NCBI GenBank assembly: GCA_947492925.1
Contig: CANLOQ010000001.1
Span: 868,001 to 932,000 of the forward strand
Source: an uncultured Sulfitobacter sp.
Lineage (GTDB): Bacteria > Pseudomonadota > Alphaproteobacteria > Rhodobacterales > Rhodobacteraceae
Direction: 5' to 3'
Length of the DNA: 64,000 nt
Positions 9,199 through 19,109 of the stretch are shown piece after piece. The position numbers were made by a program, and so were the translations under genes. The notes below the pieces were generated by a model. It searched no databases and was not told the origin of the DNA. It worked only from the letters and a program-made list of their open reading frames with translations. Position 1 is the first letter of the stretch, and the number at the start of each line of letters is the position of its first letter.

Positions 9199-9648
9199 AT
9201 GTCAGATCTGCTTGCCATTGCTTATCCTTGGGTCAAGGCGTTCCACATCATATCTGTCATCTCATGGATGGCTGCGTTGTTCTATCTGCCTCGTCTGCTG
9301 GTGCACCACACTGAACGAGTTGGGCTTGAGGGGGATACGCACGCGCTCTTCTCGATGATGGAAGGGAAACTGGCCAATGTGATCATGGGCCCGGCAATGA
9401 TAGCGACCTGGCTGTTTGGCATCGCGCTTGTGCTGACGCCCGGGGTTGTTGTGTGGTCAATGGTCTGGCCTTGGACCAAACTGGTCAGCGTCGTGTTGAT
9501 GACGGTCTTTCACGTCTGGCTTGCGCGTCGGGTCAAAGGCTTTGCGCAAGGGCAGAACCATCTGACCGGCAAACAATACCGGATAATGAATGAAGTGCCG
9601 ACTGTCTTGATGATCGTGATCGTGCTGTCCGTGGTCGTTAAATTCTGA
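9199..9648 (+). CDS. hemJ: HemJ, protoporphyrinogen IX oxidase
   Basis: Membrane enzyme converting protoporphyrinogen IX to protoporphyrin IX in heme synthesis. The 149-residue protein has four hydrophobic segments; the conserved His lies in KAFHIISVISWMAALFYLPR (about 13-32) with the LVHH pair after it, and a conserved Lys lies in the PWTKL segment. GGAG sits 8 nt before the ATG. Heme genes near the origin are usual in this class; hemH is 39 kb away and hemW 7 kb away in this window. The gene flanks the AT-rich gap, so its promoter must lie in the origin region. Confidence 0.92.
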   Translation: MSDLLAIAYPWVKAFHIISVISWMAALFYLPRLLVHHTERVGLEGDTHALFSMMEGKLANVIMGPAMIATWLFGIALVLTPGVVVWSMVWPWTKLVSVVLMTVFHVWLARRVKGFAQGQNHLTGKQYRIMNEVPTVLMIVIVLSVVVKF

Positions 9649-9653
9649 CCAGA

Positions 9654-9682
9654 TTGACTCGATTGCGCCCGCGGCCTATACG
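9654..9682 (+). promoter_or_regulatory. Probable sigma-70 promoter for rho
   Basis: TTGACT at 9654-9659 and TATACG at 9677-9682 are separated by 17 bp. It lies just after hemJ and gives a leader of about 85 nt before rho. rho is often self-controlled through its leader; nothing specific is visible here beyond the promoter. Confidence 0.5.
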
Positions 9683-9774
9683 CGGTGCACCAGCCCGTCC
9701 GGGCAATGGTATTAGCTGCTCCATTCCAAGAACCAACAGCCAGCGCATCTGACGCGGCTGCACAGGATTATTAC

Positions 9775-11046
9775 ATGACAACTGACACGCTGAACCTCGC
9801 TGATCTCAAGGCGCAAACACCCAAGAACCTGCTGGCGATGGCCGAAGACCTTGAGATTGAAAACGCATCCACGATGCGCAAAGGCGAGATGATGTTCCAG
9901 ATCCTGCGTGAACGCGCGGATGAAGGCTGGGAAATCTCGGGCGACGGGGTGTTGGAAGTGCTGCAGGACGGATTTGGTTTTCTGCGATCGCCAGAGGCAA
10001 ACTATCTGCCCGGCCCGGATGATATCTATGTCTCCCCCGACATGATCCGCCAGCATTCCCTGCGCACCGGCGATACGATTGAGGGGTTGATCAAGGCACC
10101 CGACGACAACGAACGGTACTTTGCCCTGACGGACGTGACCAAGATTAACTTTGAGGAGCCGGAAAAAGCCCGCCACAAGGTTGCTTTTGAAAACCTTACA
10201 CCGCTTTACCCTGAAAAACGTCTGACGATGGAGGTCGATGATCCGACGGTCAAGGACCGGTCCGCGCGCATCATTGATCTGGTATCGCCCATCGGGAAAG
10301 GCCAGCGTTGTCTGATTGTTGCGCCGCCCCGAACTGGTAAGACGGTGCTTTTGCAGAACATCGCCAATTCGATCGAAAAGAACCATCCAGAGTGTTATCT
10401 GATTGTCCTTCTGATTGATGAGCGGCCTGAAGAAGTCACCGACATGCAGCGTTCCGTGAAGGGCGAGGTTGTTTCTTCGACCTTTGATGAACCTGCAACA
10501 CGGCACGTAGCGGTATCCGAGATGGTCATTGAAAAGGCAAAGCGGCTGGTGGAGCACAAGCGCGATGTTGTCATCCTGCTTGATTCCATCACGCGCCTTG
10601 GTCGCGCTTTCAACACGGTTGTGCCGTCCTCTGGTAAGGTTTTGACCGGTGGTGTGGATGCCAACGCGCTGCAACGCCCCAAGCGTTTCTTTGGTGCCGC
10701 CCGTAACATCGAAGAAGGTGGATCGCTGACGATCATCGCGACCGCCCTGATTGATACCGGTTCACGTATGGATGAGGTGATCTTTGAAGAATTCAAAGGC
10801 ACGGGTAACTCTGAAATTGTGCTGGATCGCAAGATCGCGGACAAGCGTGTATTCCCGGCGATGGATATTCTGAAGTCCGGCACGCGGAAAGAAGACCTCC
10901 TGGTTGATAAGGTTGATCTCCAAAAGACATTTGTGCTGCGCCGGATTCTGAACCCGATGGGGACGACGGACGCGATTGAATTCCTGATCAGCAAGCTGAA
11001 GCAGACTAAGACAAATTCGGATTTCTTCGACTCGATGAACACCTGA
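9775..11046 (+). CDS. rho: Rho, transcription termination factor
   Basis: Hexameric RNA-dependent ATPase that ends transcription at non-intrinsic sites. The 423-residue protein has the N-terminal Rho-N helix bundle ([21 protein letters not shown]), the cold-shock-like RNA-binding fold ([15 protein letters not shown], about 50-65), the RecA-type core with P-loop APPRTGKT (about 183-190) and Walker [12 protein letters not shown] placed the start at the ATG at 9775, with AGGA at good spacing; an in-frame extension to 9685 would start upstream of or at the predicted transcription start and is not expected. Confidence 0.98.
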   Translation: MTTDTLNLADLKAQTPKNLLAMAEDLEIENASTMRKGEMMFQILRERADEGWEISGDGVLEVLQDGFGFLRSPEANYLPGPDDIYVSPDMIRQHSLRTGDTIEGLIKAPDDNERYFALTDVTKINFEEPEKARHKVAFENLTPLYPEKRLTMEVDDPTVKDRSARIIDLVSPIGKGQRCLIVAPPRTGKTVLLQNIANSIEKNHPECYLIVLLIDERPEEVTDMQRSVKGEVVSSTFDEPATRHVAVSEMVIEKAKRLVEHKRDVVILLDSITRLGRAFNTVVPSSGKVLTGGVDANALQRPKRFFGAARNIEEGGSLTIIATALIDTGSRMDEVIFEEFKGTGNSEIVLDRKIADKRVFPAMDILKSGTRKEDLLVDKVDLQKTFVLRRILNPMGTTDAIEFLISKLKQTKTNSDFFDSMNT

Positions 11047-11063
11047 TTGTTATTAAATAACAA
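11047..11063. promoter_or_regulatory. A/T-rich palindrome between rho and mnmE
   Basis: TTGTTATT at 11047-11054 and its exact complement AATAACAA at 11056-11063 are separated by one base, directly after the rho stop codon. It is too weak and lacks the T-tract for an intrinsic terminator; it might be a binding site or a chance A/T repeat. Confidence 0.3.
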
Positions 11064-11076
11064 AAGGTTATGAGGT

Positions 11077-12363
11077 ATGGATACGATTTTTGCGCAGGCT
11101 ACCGCACCTGGTCGTGCGGGGGTATCCGTTATTCGCATTTCGGGGCCATATGCCTTTGATGTAGCGACGCAAATCAGTGGTGCATTACCAGCGTCCCACC
11201 ATGCATCTTTACGGGAATTCAGGTCGACTGATGGTGAGCTGATCGATCGAGGGCTGGTGTTGCCGTTTCAGGCCCCTCACAGCTTTACCGGCGAAGACGT
11301 GATCGAGCTTCACTTGCACGGTAGCACTGCAGTGACTTCCGCGATGCTGGAAATGCTATCCAAAATGACTGGCTTGCGTCTGGCAGAGCCGGGCGAATTT
11401 ACACGGCGTGCGCTTGAGAATGAAAAGCTGGATCTGGCTCAGGTCGAAGGCTTGGCGGATTTAATTGATGCGGAAACCGAAGCACAGCGGAAACAGGCCG
11501 TTCGGGTGTTCTCCGGACATCTGGGTGATCTGGTTGAAATCTGGCGGTCTGATCTGATCCGTGCGGCGGCTCTTTTGGAAGCAACAATAGACTTTGCGGA
11601 TGAAGAGGTGCCGGTTGATGTGACGCCGGAAGTTACGGCGCTTTTGAAAAAGGTCGTTGAGGGCATTGAGAAAGAGGTTGCTGGATCAAAGATTTCGGAA
11701 CGGATCAGGTCAGGCTTTGAGGTTGCCATTATCGGGGCACCGAATACCGGTAAATCAACCTTGTTGAACGCATTGGCAGGACGTGATGCGGCAATCACTT
11801 CTGACGTTGCGGGTACGACACGGGATATTGTTGAAGTACGCATGAATTTGCGCGGGCTGCCGGTTACCCTTCTTGATACGGCCGGGCTTCGGGATACTGA
11901 GGATACTGTCGAATCAATTGGAATTGATCGGGCCATTAGCCGTGCTGGTGATGCCGACCTGCGTGTTTTTCTGAGTATGCCGGGCGAAGCTTTGCCAATC
12001 GTGCCGTCGCCGGACGATATCGTCGTGCATCCAAAAGCGGATATGTTTCCAAACGAAACTGACGCTGTATCCGGACGGACAGGGAAGGGTGTAGATGCCT
12101 TGGTGGCCAAGATCGCGCATGTCCTTGAACAGCGTTCTATGGGTTCGGGGGTTGCAACACACGCGCGACACAGGACAGCAATGGTGGCGGCTTTGCAGGG
12201 AATAGCGCAAAGCGAAGATGTGCTGCGCTTTGGTTCAGAGCAGTATGAGATGGCTGCGGAAGAGCTGCGTATCGCGGTCCGCTCCTTGGAAGCGGTTGTG
12301 GGTCGCATTGGCGTGGAAAATCTACTAGACGAGATATTCACAAGCTTTTGTATTGGTAAATGA
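11077..12363 (+). CDS. mnmE: MnmE, tRNA modification GTPase
   Basis: Works with MnmG to install the (carboxymethyl)aminomethyl group at U34 of certain tRNAs. The 428-residue protein has the N-terminal THF-binding domain, helical middle domain and an embedded G domain: GAPNTGKS (about 219-226), the switch DVAGTTRDI, and [20 protein letters not shown]. It ends with the diagnostic FCIGK, including the functionally important Cys. The stop lies a few bases from the mnmG start. mnmE-mnmG-rsmG-parA-parB forms a close unit. Confidence 0.98.
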   Translation: MDTIFAQATAPGRAGVSVIRISGPYAFDVATQISGALPASHHASLREFRSTDGELIDRGLVLPFQAPHSFTGEDVIELHLHGSTAVTSAMLEMLSKMTGLRLAEPGEFTRRALENEKLDLAQVEGLADLIDAETEAQRKQAVRVFSGHLGDLVEIWRSDLIRAAALLEATIDFADEEVPVDVTPEVTALLKKVVEGIEKEVAGSKISERIRSGFEVAIIGAPNTGKSTLLNALAGRDAAITSDVAGTTRDIVEVRMNLRGLPVTLLDTAGLRDTEDTVESIGIDRAISRAGDADLRVFLSMPGEALPIVPSPDDIVVHPKADMFPNETDAVSGRTGKGVDALVAKIAHVLEQRSMGSGVATHARHRTAMVAALQGIAQSEDVLRFGSEQYEMAAEELRIAVRSLEAVVGRIGVENLLDEIFTSFCIGK

Positions 12364-12368
12364 TGGAG

Positions 12369-12384
12369 TGTTTCACGTGAAACA
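12369..12384. other. parS: parS site 1 (ParB-binding palindrome)
   Basis: A perfect 16-bp palindrome, TGTTTCACGTGAAACA, identical to the consensus bacterial parS. It overlaps the translation start of mnmG: the central CACGTG includes the GTG at 12377. It lies about 3.4 kb from the putative origin and 3.3 kb before parB. Confidence 0.93.
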
Positions 12385-14239
12385 TTTTGAGGTCATCGTC
12401 ATTGGCGGTGGACATGCTGGCGCGGAAGCGGCGCATGCAGCGGCGCGCATGGGTGCTGCTGTTGCGTTGATCACGATGGATCGGAATGGCATCGGTGTCA
12501 TGTCATGTAACCCTGCAATTGGTGGGCTGGGCAAAGGCCACCTCGTCCGAGAGATTGATGCACTTGACGGCGTGATGGGCCGCGTGGCTGACAAGGCCGG
12601 CATTCAGTTTCGTCTTTTGAACCGTCGCAAAGGCCCTGCAGTTCAGGGGCCGCGTGCTCAGGCAGATAGAAAAATATATCGCGATGCAATGCTGGCAGAG
12701 ACAGAAGCGGAAGCGAATATCACGATCATTGAAGGGGAAGTGATCGATCTGCAGATGAATGGGAATGCCGTTGCAGGTGTGGTTTTGGGTTCAGGAGAGG
12801 TGATCAACGCAACGTCGGTCATTCTGACAACGGGGACATTTCTGCGGGGCGTTATACATATCGGAGATGTTGCGAAACCCGGTGGACGAATGGGAGACAA
12901 GGCGTCCGACAAATTGGCTGAGCGGTTGCTTGGCTTTGATCTTCCAATGGGGCGTCTGAAGACAGGTACACCACCCAGATTGGATGGTCGGACGATAAAT
13001 TGGGACATCTTGGATAAACAGCCGGGTGATGATACGCCGACTCTCTTTTCGTTTCTCTCAAAGACAGTTTCTGCGCAGCAAATTTCCTGCGGAATTACAC
13101 ATACGAACGCAGAAACGCACAGGATCATACGGGAAAACCTTAATCGTTCCGCAATGTACGGCGGGCATATAGATGGTGTTGGGCCGCGCTACTGTCCATC
13201 TATCGAGGACAAGGTGGTGCGATTTGCTGATAAAGATTCGCACCAGATCTTCCTTGAACCGGAAGGTGTCGATGATCACACGATTTACCCCAACGGTATT
13301 TCAACATCTCTGCCCGAGGAGGTTCAGCTAGCTTATGTGCGCTCCATACGGGGACTTGAGGACGCTGAGATCCTTCAGCCCGGATATGCGATTGAATATG
13401 ACTATGTTGACCCTCGTGCATTGCACAGCACCCTTGGGCTTCGCGGTGTGGATGGCCTTTATCTTGCGGGTCAAATCAACGGTACTACGGGTTACGAGGA
13501 AGCCGCCGCCCAAGGCCTTGTTGCAGGCTTGAACGCTGCTTTGGCCGTACAAGGGAAGGACCCGGTCATATTCAGCCGGGCTGAGAGTTATATCGGTGTG
13601 ATGATTGATGATCTTACGACGCGCGGTGTGACGGAACCTTATCGCATGTTTACCTCGCGTGCTGAGTTTCGTCTGTCATTGCGCGCCGACAATGCGGACC
13701 AACGACTTACGCCCTTAGGAATTGCTCTGGGCTGCGTGAAAAAAGAGCGTCGAGAGGTCTTTGAGGATAAGCTGGATCGCCTGAATGCAGCCAAAGATCT
13801 GATGAGTACTGGTTCCTTCACACCAAGCGAAGTCACGGCGACAGGCCTTCAGGTCAGTCAGGACGGTAACCGTCGCACCTTGTTCCAGCTGCTGTCTTTT
13901 CCTGACGCCAAATTTGAGCATCTTGAAAAGCTGGATCCATCTTTGGCATTGGTTGATCCAGAAATAAGAGATCAATTGGCCAAAGATGCGCTGTATTCGA
14001 ATTATATGGTGCGACAGCAGGCCGAAATTGCCTTGCTGAAAAAGGATGAAGCGCAAAAGATCCCATCTGATTTCTCTTATAAAGCGCTTGTCGGTCTATC
14101 GAATGAGTTAAAGGTAAAGCTTACGGCTGCACAACCTGAGACGCTTGCGCAAGCGGGGAGGGTTGATGGCGTGACGCCGGCGGCGCTGATGCTCATCCTC
14201 GCAAAGCTGCGTAGTAGCGATGCGAAGAAAATGGCATGA
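12377..14239 (+). CDS. mnmG: MnmG (GidA), tRNA uridine-modification FAD enzyme
   Basis: FAD-dependent partner of MnmE in U34 tRNA modification. Seen: the dinucleotide-binding [10 protein letters not shown] near the N-terminus, the conserved [22 protein letters not shown] and [13 protein letters not shown] blocks, and the C-terminal helical domain with [11 protein letters not shown]. Start: GTG at 12377 has GGAG 8 nt upstream and gives [12 protein letters not shown]; an in-frame GTG at 12368 is closer to that GGAG and less likely, and TTG at 12353 is possible. From 12377 the product has 620 residues. The parS palindrome covers this start region, so ParB could influence its expression; that is inference. 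Confidence 0.97.
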   Translation: MKHFEVIVIGGGHAGAEAAHAAARMGAAVALITMDRNGIGVMSCNPAIGGLGKGHLVREIDALDGVMGRVADKAGIQFRLLNRRKGPAVQGPRAQADRKIYRDAMLAETEAEANITIIEGEVIDLQMNGNAVAGVVLGSGEVINATSVILTTGTFLRGVIHIGDVAKPGGRMGDKASDKLAERLLGFDLPMGRLKTGTPPRLDGRTINWDILDKQPGDDTPTLFSFLSKTVSAQQISCGITHTNAETHRIIRENLNRSAMYGGHIDGVGPRYCPSIEDKVVRFADKDSHQIFLEPEGVDDHTIYPNGISTSLPEEVQLAYVRSIRGLEDAEILQPGYAIEYDYVDPRALHSTLGLRGVDGLYLAGQINGTTGYEEAAAQGLVAGLNAALAVQGKDPVIFSRAESYIGVMIDDLTTRGVTEPYRMFTSRAEFRLSLRADNADQRLTPLGIALGCVKKERREVFEDKLDRLNAAKDLMSTGSFTPSEVTATGLQVSQDGNRRTLFQLLSFPDAKFEHLEKLDPSLALVDPEIRDQLAKDALYSNYMVRQQAEIALLKKDEAQKIPSDFSYKALVGLSNELKVKLTAAQPETLAQAGRVDGVTPAALMLILAKLRSSDAKKMA

Positions 14240-14844
14240 CCAAAGATAAGGACTTGGATGTTTCACGTGAAACATTGGACAAGCTGCAAGCCTTCGAAAC
14301 GCTCGTTACAAAGTGGACAGCCAAGATAAATCTGATTTCCAAGTCGACCGTCAGTGAAATCTGGGAAAGACATATCCTTGATTCTGCGCAGATATATGAG
14401 CTTGCTAATCCGCAGGGCCACTGGGTTGATCTCGGCAGCGGCGGTGGGTTCCCGGGGATCGTTATTGCAATTCTTTCGCAGGGTTCAGGCGCGGAAAATC
14501 GCGTAACCTTGGTGGAAAGCGACCAGCGCAAGGCTGTGTTCCTGCGCACGGCGATCCGTGAGCTGGATTTGAAAGCACAGGTGATAGCCGAACGGATTGA
14601 GCGGATTGACCAACAGGAGGCGCAAGTGCTTTCCGCGCGGGCGCTGACTGATCTGGATGGATTGTTGGCGTTTTCAGAACAGCATCTCAGCAGCGGCGGA
14701 ACGGCGTTGTTCCCTAAGGGAGCGCAATGGGAAAAAGAGCATATCGCTGCACAGAAGCGGTGGTCTTACTCTCTTGAGGTCACTAAAAGTAGGTCAAATC
14801 CCGCCGCAGCCATTCTGAAGATCAAGGATATAAAACGTGTCTGA
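14236..14844 (+). CDS. rsmG: RsmG (GidB), 16S rRNA m7G527 methyltransferase
   Basis: SAM-dependent methylation of G527 in 16S rRNA. The 202-residue protein carries the SAM-binding [12 protein letters not shown] (about 69-80) after the conserved WERHILDS motif (about 46-53), then [12 protein letters not shown]. It overlaps the mnmG stop by 4 bp, and its own stop overlaps the GTG start of parA. The second parS site lies in its codons 8-13, which encode VSRET. Loss of RsmG is known to give low-level streptomycin resistance in other bacteria. Confidence 0.97.
   Translation: MTKDKDLDVSRETLDKLQAFETLVTKWTAKINLISKSTVSEIWERHILDSAQIYELANPQGHWVDLGSGGGFPGIVIAILSQGSGAENRVTLVESDQRKAVFLRTAIRELDLKAQVIAERIERIDQQEAQVLSARALTDLDGLLAFSEQHLSSGGTALFPKGAQWEKEHIAAQKRWSYSLEVTKSRSNPAAAILKIKDIKRV
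14259..14274. other. parS: parS site 2 (ParB-binding palindrome)
   Basis: A second perfect copy of TGTTTCACGTGAAACA, 1,890 bp from the first and inside the 5' end of rsmG. Two exact copies so close together next to parAB make a chance match very unlikely. Confidence 0.93.
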
Positions 14845-15655
14845 CCTGTCCCGCCCGAAAGGACCAAAGATCATAGCGGTTGCCAACCAAAAGGGTGGGG
14901 TGGGTAAAACAACGACGTCGATCAACCTTGCGGCGGCGTTGGTCGAGATTGGCAAACGTGTTTTGCTGGTTGATCTTGATCCGCAGGGCAACGCGTCTAC
15001 GGGGTTGGGTGTTGAGCTTGATGACCGGGAGTTCACGACGTATGAGCTTTTGCTCGAAGATCTGGACCTGAATGACGTTGTACAGGAAACCAGCTTTGAT
15101 GGTTTGTTCATCATCCCGGCAACTGTTGATCTCAGTTCGGCTGATATTGAATTGATGTCGAGCGAGAAGCGGAGTTTTCTTCTTCATGATGCGCTTCGGC
15201 AGGTTCAGATGGACCAATTCGACTTTGATTTCATCCTGATCGATTGCCCGCCATCCCTGAACCTTTTGACGGTTAACGCAATGATTGCTGCGCATTCGGT
15301 GCTGGTGCCATTACAGAGCGAATTTTTTGCTTTGGAAGGTCTTAGCCAGTTGATGTTGACCATTCGCGAGGTGCGCCAGACCGGAAACAAGGACCTGAGG
15401 ATCGAAGGTGTAGTCCTTACGATGTATGATAGCCGCAACAACCTGTCACAGCAGGTTGAGAACGATGCGCGGACGACATTGGGGGACCTAGTTTTCAAAA
15501 CGGTGATCCCGCGTAATGTCAGGGTCAGCGAAGCACCAAGTTTTGCGATGCCGGTTCTTTCCTATGACACGCAGTCAAAGGGTGCGGTAGCGTATCGGGC
15601 GCTTGCGGAAGAAATTGCAGAAATGAACAAAGCGGGGAGCCGATCACATGGCTGA
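14837..15655 (+). CDS. parA: ParA, chromosome-partitioning ATPase
   Basis: Deviant Walker-A ATPase that moves ParB-parS complexes during chromosome segregation. The 272-residue protein has the signature KGGVGKTT (about 16-23), the ATPase Asp motif LLVDLDPQGNAS (about 43-54) and FILIDCPPSLNLLT. It starts with GTG overlapping the rsmG stop and overlaps parB by 8 bp. Chromosomal rather than plasmid type is inferred from the location beside mnmG/rsmG. Confidence 0.98.
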   Translation: MSDLSRPKGPKIIAVANQKGGVGKTTTSINLAAALVEIGKRVLLVDLDPQGNASTGLGVELDDREFTTYELLLEDLDLNDVVQETSFDGLFIIPATVDLSSADIELMSSEKRSFLLHDALRQVQMDQFDFDFILIDCPPSLNLLTVNAMIAAHSVLVPLQSEFFALEGLSQLMLTIREVRQTGNKDLRIEGVVLTMYDSRNNLSQQVENDARTTLGDLVFKTVIPRNVRVSEAPSFAMPVLSYDTQSKGAVAYRALAEEIAEMNKAGSRSHG

Positions 15656-16541
15656 TAAGCCAAAAAGAGGGCTGGGGCGCGGGCTTTCTGCGCTGATGGC
15701 AGATGTCGCTGAAACAGAGGCTGTGGCATCTCAAGGGCCGGGTGCCGCTGAGCTTATGATACCGATTGAGCGCATAAGCCCGAACCCGGACCAGCCGCGC
15801 AAACGGTTTGCGAAAGAAGACCTTGAAGATCTGGCGGCCTCGATCCGGGAAAAAGGCGTTATTCAGCCACTGATCGTGCGGCAAGTCGATGCGGGCGCGT
15901 ATGAAATCGTTGCTGGTGAACGGCGCTGGCGCGCAGCGCAGATGGCGCAATTGCACGAGCTTCCGGTTATCGTAAGGGCCTTTACAGATGTCGAAGTGCT
16001 GGAAGTCGCGATCATCGAGAATATCCAACGCGCTGATTTGAATGCGATTGAGGAAGCGGCGGGTTACCGTCAGCTGATGGAGAAATTCGGCCATACCCAA
16101 GAGAAGCTGGCAGAAGCCCTTGGAAAAAGCCGAAGCCATATTGCGAACCTCATGCGCCTGTTAAACCTGCCGGATGGCGTTGTTGAAATGGTGCGGGCTG
16201 GTGATTTATCCGCCGGACATGCGCGCGCGTTGATCCCGGCGCAGGATCCCCTCGCGCTTGCACGACAGATCGCCAAAGGGGGCCTGTCCGTTCGCGCCGC
16301 CGAAGCGCTGGTGCGTAAGGAGACTTCTGGCAAGTCTGATGCTGGATCGGAAAAACCAGAGGGCAAACCATCCGTTGAAAAGGATGCTGATACCAAGGCA
16401 CTGGAAGGGGACTTGTCCGCAAACCTGGGGATGAGAGTGGTTCTGGATCACACTGCCGGAGGTGAGTCGGGACGTATGACGGTACATTACAAGTCGCTGG
16501 ATGAACTCGACGCGCTTTGCCGTATGTTAAGCGGAAACTAG
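15648..16541 (+). CDS. parB: ParB, chromosome-partitioning CTPase/DNA-binding protein
   Basis: Binds parS, spreads as a CTP-dependent clamp and interacts with ParA. The 297-residue protein has the N-terminal ParA-contact peptide (KRGLGRGLSALMADV), the ParB/Srx box with GERRWRAAQMA (about 88-98), the ENIQRADLNAIEEA motif, the helix-turn-helix (LAEALGKSRSHIANLMRLLNLP, about 147-168) and a C-terminal dimer domain. GGGGAG precedes the ATG. Its stop overlaps the convergent hemW stop through CTAG. The two parS sites in mnmG and rsmG are its expected targets. Confidence 0.98.
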   Translation: MADKPKRGLGRGLSALMADVAETEAVASQGPGAAELMIPIERISPNPDQPRKRFAKEDLEDLAASIREKGVIQPLIVRQVDAGAYEIVAGERRWRAAQMAQLHELPVIVRAFTDVEVLEVAIIENIQRADLNAIEEAAGYRQLMEKFGHTQEKLAEALGKSRSHIANLMRLLNLPDGVVEMVRAGDLSAGHARALIPAQDPLALARQIAKGGLSVRAAEALVRKETSGKSDAGSEKPEGKPSVEKDADTKALEGDLSANLGMRVVLDHTAGGESGRMTVHYKSLDELDALCRMLSGN

Positions 16542-17695
16542 TCTGGCAAGAGTGCTTCGATAACAGCATTCAGAACCGGGAATCCCTGTTCCGAAACGAT
16601 AAGCCTATCCTGATTTATCCGGATCATGCCGAGGTCTATCAAATGATCAACCTTGGCTGAATCCAGACTGTGTCCGCTTATCCCTGCATACCGGGACATC
16701 GACACACCTTCCCTCAGCCGCAATCCCATGAGCAGAAATTCGGTCGCCTGCTCTGCCCGGCTCAGTGGTTGCCTGGGGCGTTCGGTCGTCCCGTTCTCTG
16801 CATTATTCAACCATCTTGTTGGATTGCTGAAGGCCTCGGTCGCTGATTTGATCCCATCTTTGGTCAAGCGCCCGTGCGCGCCTGGGCCAATCCCAATGTA
16901 ATCACCGTAGCGCCAGTAAATCAGATTGTGACGTGAGGCAGCATCATCGCGTGCGTGGTTTGATACTTCATAGGCAGGCATGCCGTTCGCCTCGCAAACT
17001 TCCTGCGTCAGGTGATACAGGTCCGCGCCCAGATCGTCGTCTGGCAAACCCTTAAGTTTTCCACGAGCGTACCGGTCGCCAAAAGCGGTGCCCTCTTCGA
17101 TTGTCAGCTGATAAAGGGAAACATGGTCAATTGTGTAGGTTAGAGCCTGTTTCAGCTCTTTGCGCCATTCTGCAGCGGTTTGATCCTGACGCCCATAGAT
17201 CAGATCAAAACTCACGCGTTCAAACTCATGCCGTGCAATGTCAAATGCTGCCAACGCTTCCGACGTATTGTGCAGCCGGCCAAGCCGCCTCAGATCAATG
17301 TCGTTCAACGCCTGAATGCCCATTGAGACACGCGTGACGCCAGCCTGACAAAACGCCGCAAAGCGACCGGCCTCGACAGAGCCGGGGTTGGCTTCAAGCG
17401 TGATTTCAAGATCATTGGCAACGGGCCAGTACGAACGGATTGCGGTGATTATTTCGGCAACGGTGTCCGGCTCCATCAGACTGGGCGTGCCGCCGCCAAA
17501 AAAGACAGCATTCAGTGTCCGACCCGGTGTTTCGGACGCTGCGCGTTTTAATTCCGAAAGATAGGCATTACGCCAAAGGCTGTGATCAATGCTGCGGCTG
17601 ACGTGACTGTTAAAGTCGCAATAGGGGCATTTCGCCTCACAGAAGGGCCAGTGAATGTACAGGCCAAACCCGCCTTGTTGCCAATCCTCAGTCAA
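16538..17695 (-). CDS. hemW: HemW, radical SAM heme chaperone
   Basis: A relative of oxygen-independent coproporphyrinogen oxidase that binds heme and inserts it into target proteins. The 385-residue product has the CEAKCPYCDF radical-SAM cluster motif (CxxxCxxC, near residue 18), then GGGTPSLM and the ITLEANPGS strand. HemN proper has an additional Cys (CxxxCxxCxC), which is missing here as expected for HemW. Last gene of the rph-rdgB-hemW string; its start overlaps rdgB by 8 bp. Confidence 0.93.
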   Translation of the reverse strand: MTEDWQQGGFGLYIHWPFCEAKCPYCDFNSHVSRSIDHSLWRNAYLSELKRAASETPGRTLNAVFFGGGTPSLMEPDTVAEIITAIRSYWPVANDLEITLEANPGSVEAGRFAAFCQAGVTRVSMGIQALNDIDLRRLGRLHNTSEALAAFDIARHEFERVSFDLIYGRQDQTAAEWRKELKQALTYTIDHVSLYQLTIEEGTAFGDRYARGKLKGLPDDDLGADLYHLTQEVCEANGMPAYEVSNHARDDAASRHNLIYWRYGDYIGIGPGAHGRLTKDGIKSATEAFSNPTRWLNNAENGTTERPRQPLSRAEQATEFLLMGLRLREGVSMSRYAGISGHSLDSAKVDHLIDLGMIRINQDRLIVSEQGFPVLNAVIEALLPD

Positions 17696-18299
17696 AACAG
17701 CCTTTCATCAGCTTGGCAAAGGCATCGGCCCTGTGGCTGATCGCGTTCTTTTGGTCGGCGTCCATCTCCGCAAAAGTGATATCGTAACCGTCAGGCTGGA
17801 ACATCGGGTCATAGCCGTGACCCAGGGCACCACGAATGGGCCAGACCAGCGTGCCGCTGACCGTACCGGCAAAAACCTCATCGTGGCCATCGGGCCATGC
17901 AAGGACCAGCGTGGCACAAAACCGTGCTTTGCGAGGATGGGGTGCATTACGCTCCTCCAGCAGAGTGTGGGTTTTTGTCATCGCCAAAAGAAAATCGCGG
18001 CCATCGGGCGTTTCGGCCCAATCGGCGGTATATACCCCCGGTGCGTTGTCCAGCGCCTCAACCTCGATCCCGGAATCATCGGAAAGCGCAGGCAGGCCCG
18101 TGGCTTTGGCGGCGGCGTGTGCCTTGATCCGGGCGTTGCCGACAAATGTGCTCTCGGTCTCTTCGGGTTCCGGCAGCGACATCTCAGCGGCACCAACAAC
18201 GGAAATGCCCCGCGGCGCAAAAAGCTGCGCCATTTCCTCAAGCTTGCCCGCGTTGTGCGTGGCAATCAGAATGCGGTCTTCCGTGAATTGACGTGTCAT
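17688..18299 (-). CDS. rdgB: RdgB/HAM1, non-canonical purine NTP pyrophosphatase
   Basis: Hydrolyses dITP, XTP and related nucleotides to monophosphates. The 203-residue protein begins with the family motif [11 protein letters not shown] (about 12-22), followed by [12 protein letters not shown], the C-terminal [10 protein letters not shown] and the [10 protein letters not shown] segment. The start overlaps the rph stop by 4 bp. Together with maf and mutT it is one of three nucleotide-sanitising genes in the window, though they are not in one operon. Confidence 0.97.
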   Translation of the reverse strand: MTRQFTEDRILIATHNAGKLEEMAQLFAPRGISVVGAAEMSLPEPEETESTFVGNARIKAHAAAKATGLPALSDDSGIEVEALDNAPGVYTADWAETPDGRDFLLAMTKTHTLLEERNAPHPRKARFCATLVLAWPDGHDEVFAGTVSGTLVWPIRGALGHGYDPMFQPDGYDITFAEMDADQKNAISHRADAFAKLMKGCFD

Positions 18300-19009
18300 G
18301 CGGTGACGTTCTTCTGGATCGACACCAGCTCGGATACACCCTTTTCGGCCAGATCCATAAGCGCGTTCATCTGATCGCGCGAATAGGTTGACCCTTCCGC
18401 ACTCATCTGAACTTCGATCAGCTGTTTGCTGCCGGTCATGATAAAGTTGCCGTCCACACCCGCTTCGGAATCCTCCGGGTAATCCAAGTCAAGAACGGGC
18501 TGACCTGCATAGATGCCGCAGCTGATGGCGGCCACCGGATCCACCAGCGGATCGGTGATTACATCACCGGCTTTCATCAACTTGTTCACCGCCAGGCGCA
18601 GCGCGATCCAGCCGCCAGTGATAGACGCACAACGGGTCCCGCCATCAGCCTGCAACACATCGCAATCTACGGTGATCTGGCGTTCACCAAGGGCAACGCG
18701 ATCCACACCTGCACGAAGGGACCGTCCGATAAGTCTTTGAATTTCAACAGTTCTTCCACCCTGCTTGCCCGCTGACGCCTCGCGTCGCATGCGGGTATTG
18801 GTGGCACGTGGCAGCATACCGTATTCGGCTGTAACCCACCCCAGACCGGACCCTTTGATAAAGGGCGGCACGCGGTCTTCAATCGTGGCGGTGCACAGTA
18901 CATGGGTGTCACCCATTTTGATCAGCGCCGATCCTTCGGCGTGTTTGGTAAAGCCCACCTCAACCGAGACAGCGCGCATTTCATCCAATTTCCGGCCAGA
19001 GGGACGCAT
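18296..19009 (-). CDS. rph: RNase PH
   Basis: Phosphorolytic 3'-5' exoribonuclease that trims tRNA 3' ends. The 237-residue product begins [17 protein letters not shown] and carries [19 protein letters not shown], the active-site segment [15 protein letters not shown] and the catalytic [16 protein letters not shown] region. Length is normal and there is no sign of the frameshift known in some E. coli strains. It is the first gene of rph-rdgB-hemW and divergent from hrcA, with 100 bp between them. Confidence 0.98.
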   Translation of the reverse strand: MRPSGRKLDEMRAVSVEVGFTKHAEGSALIKMGDTHVLCTATIEDRVPPFIKGSGLGWVTAEYGMLPRATNTRMRREASAGKQGGRTVEIQRLIGRSLRAGVDRVALGERQITVDCDVLQADGGTRCASITGGWIALRLAVNKLMKAGDVITDPLVDPVAAISCGIYAGQPVLDLDYPEDSEAGVDGNFIMTGSKQLIEVQMSAEGSTYSRDQMNALMDLAEKGVSELVSIQKNVTA

Positions 19010-19071
19010 GATTTTTCCTTTTCAAAGTTGCGTGGGGCATACCGCCCCCGCCCATTGCGATGCAACCCCGA

Positions 19072-19100
19072 TTGACGTTTCGGTCCGGGGCACCTTTATT
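19072..19100 (+). promoter_or_regulatory. Possible sigma-70 promoter just before hrcA
   Basis: TTGACG at 19072-19077 and TTTATT at 19095-19100 with 17-bp spacing. The predicted transcription start falls only about 3 nt before the hrcA ATG, which would make an almost leaderless message. No CIRCE inverted repeat is visible in the gap. Confidence 0.35.
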
Positions 19101-19109
19101 GGCCAGTGT

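Noticed and set aside
9712-10674. Antisense open frame of 320 codons over rho
   Set aside because: Fully covered by rho on the other strand; no start signal or homology that I can recognise.
19010-19109. CIRCE operator before hrcA
   Set aside because: No TTAGCACTC-N9-GAGTGCTAA-like inverted repeat is present in the rph-hrcA gap.
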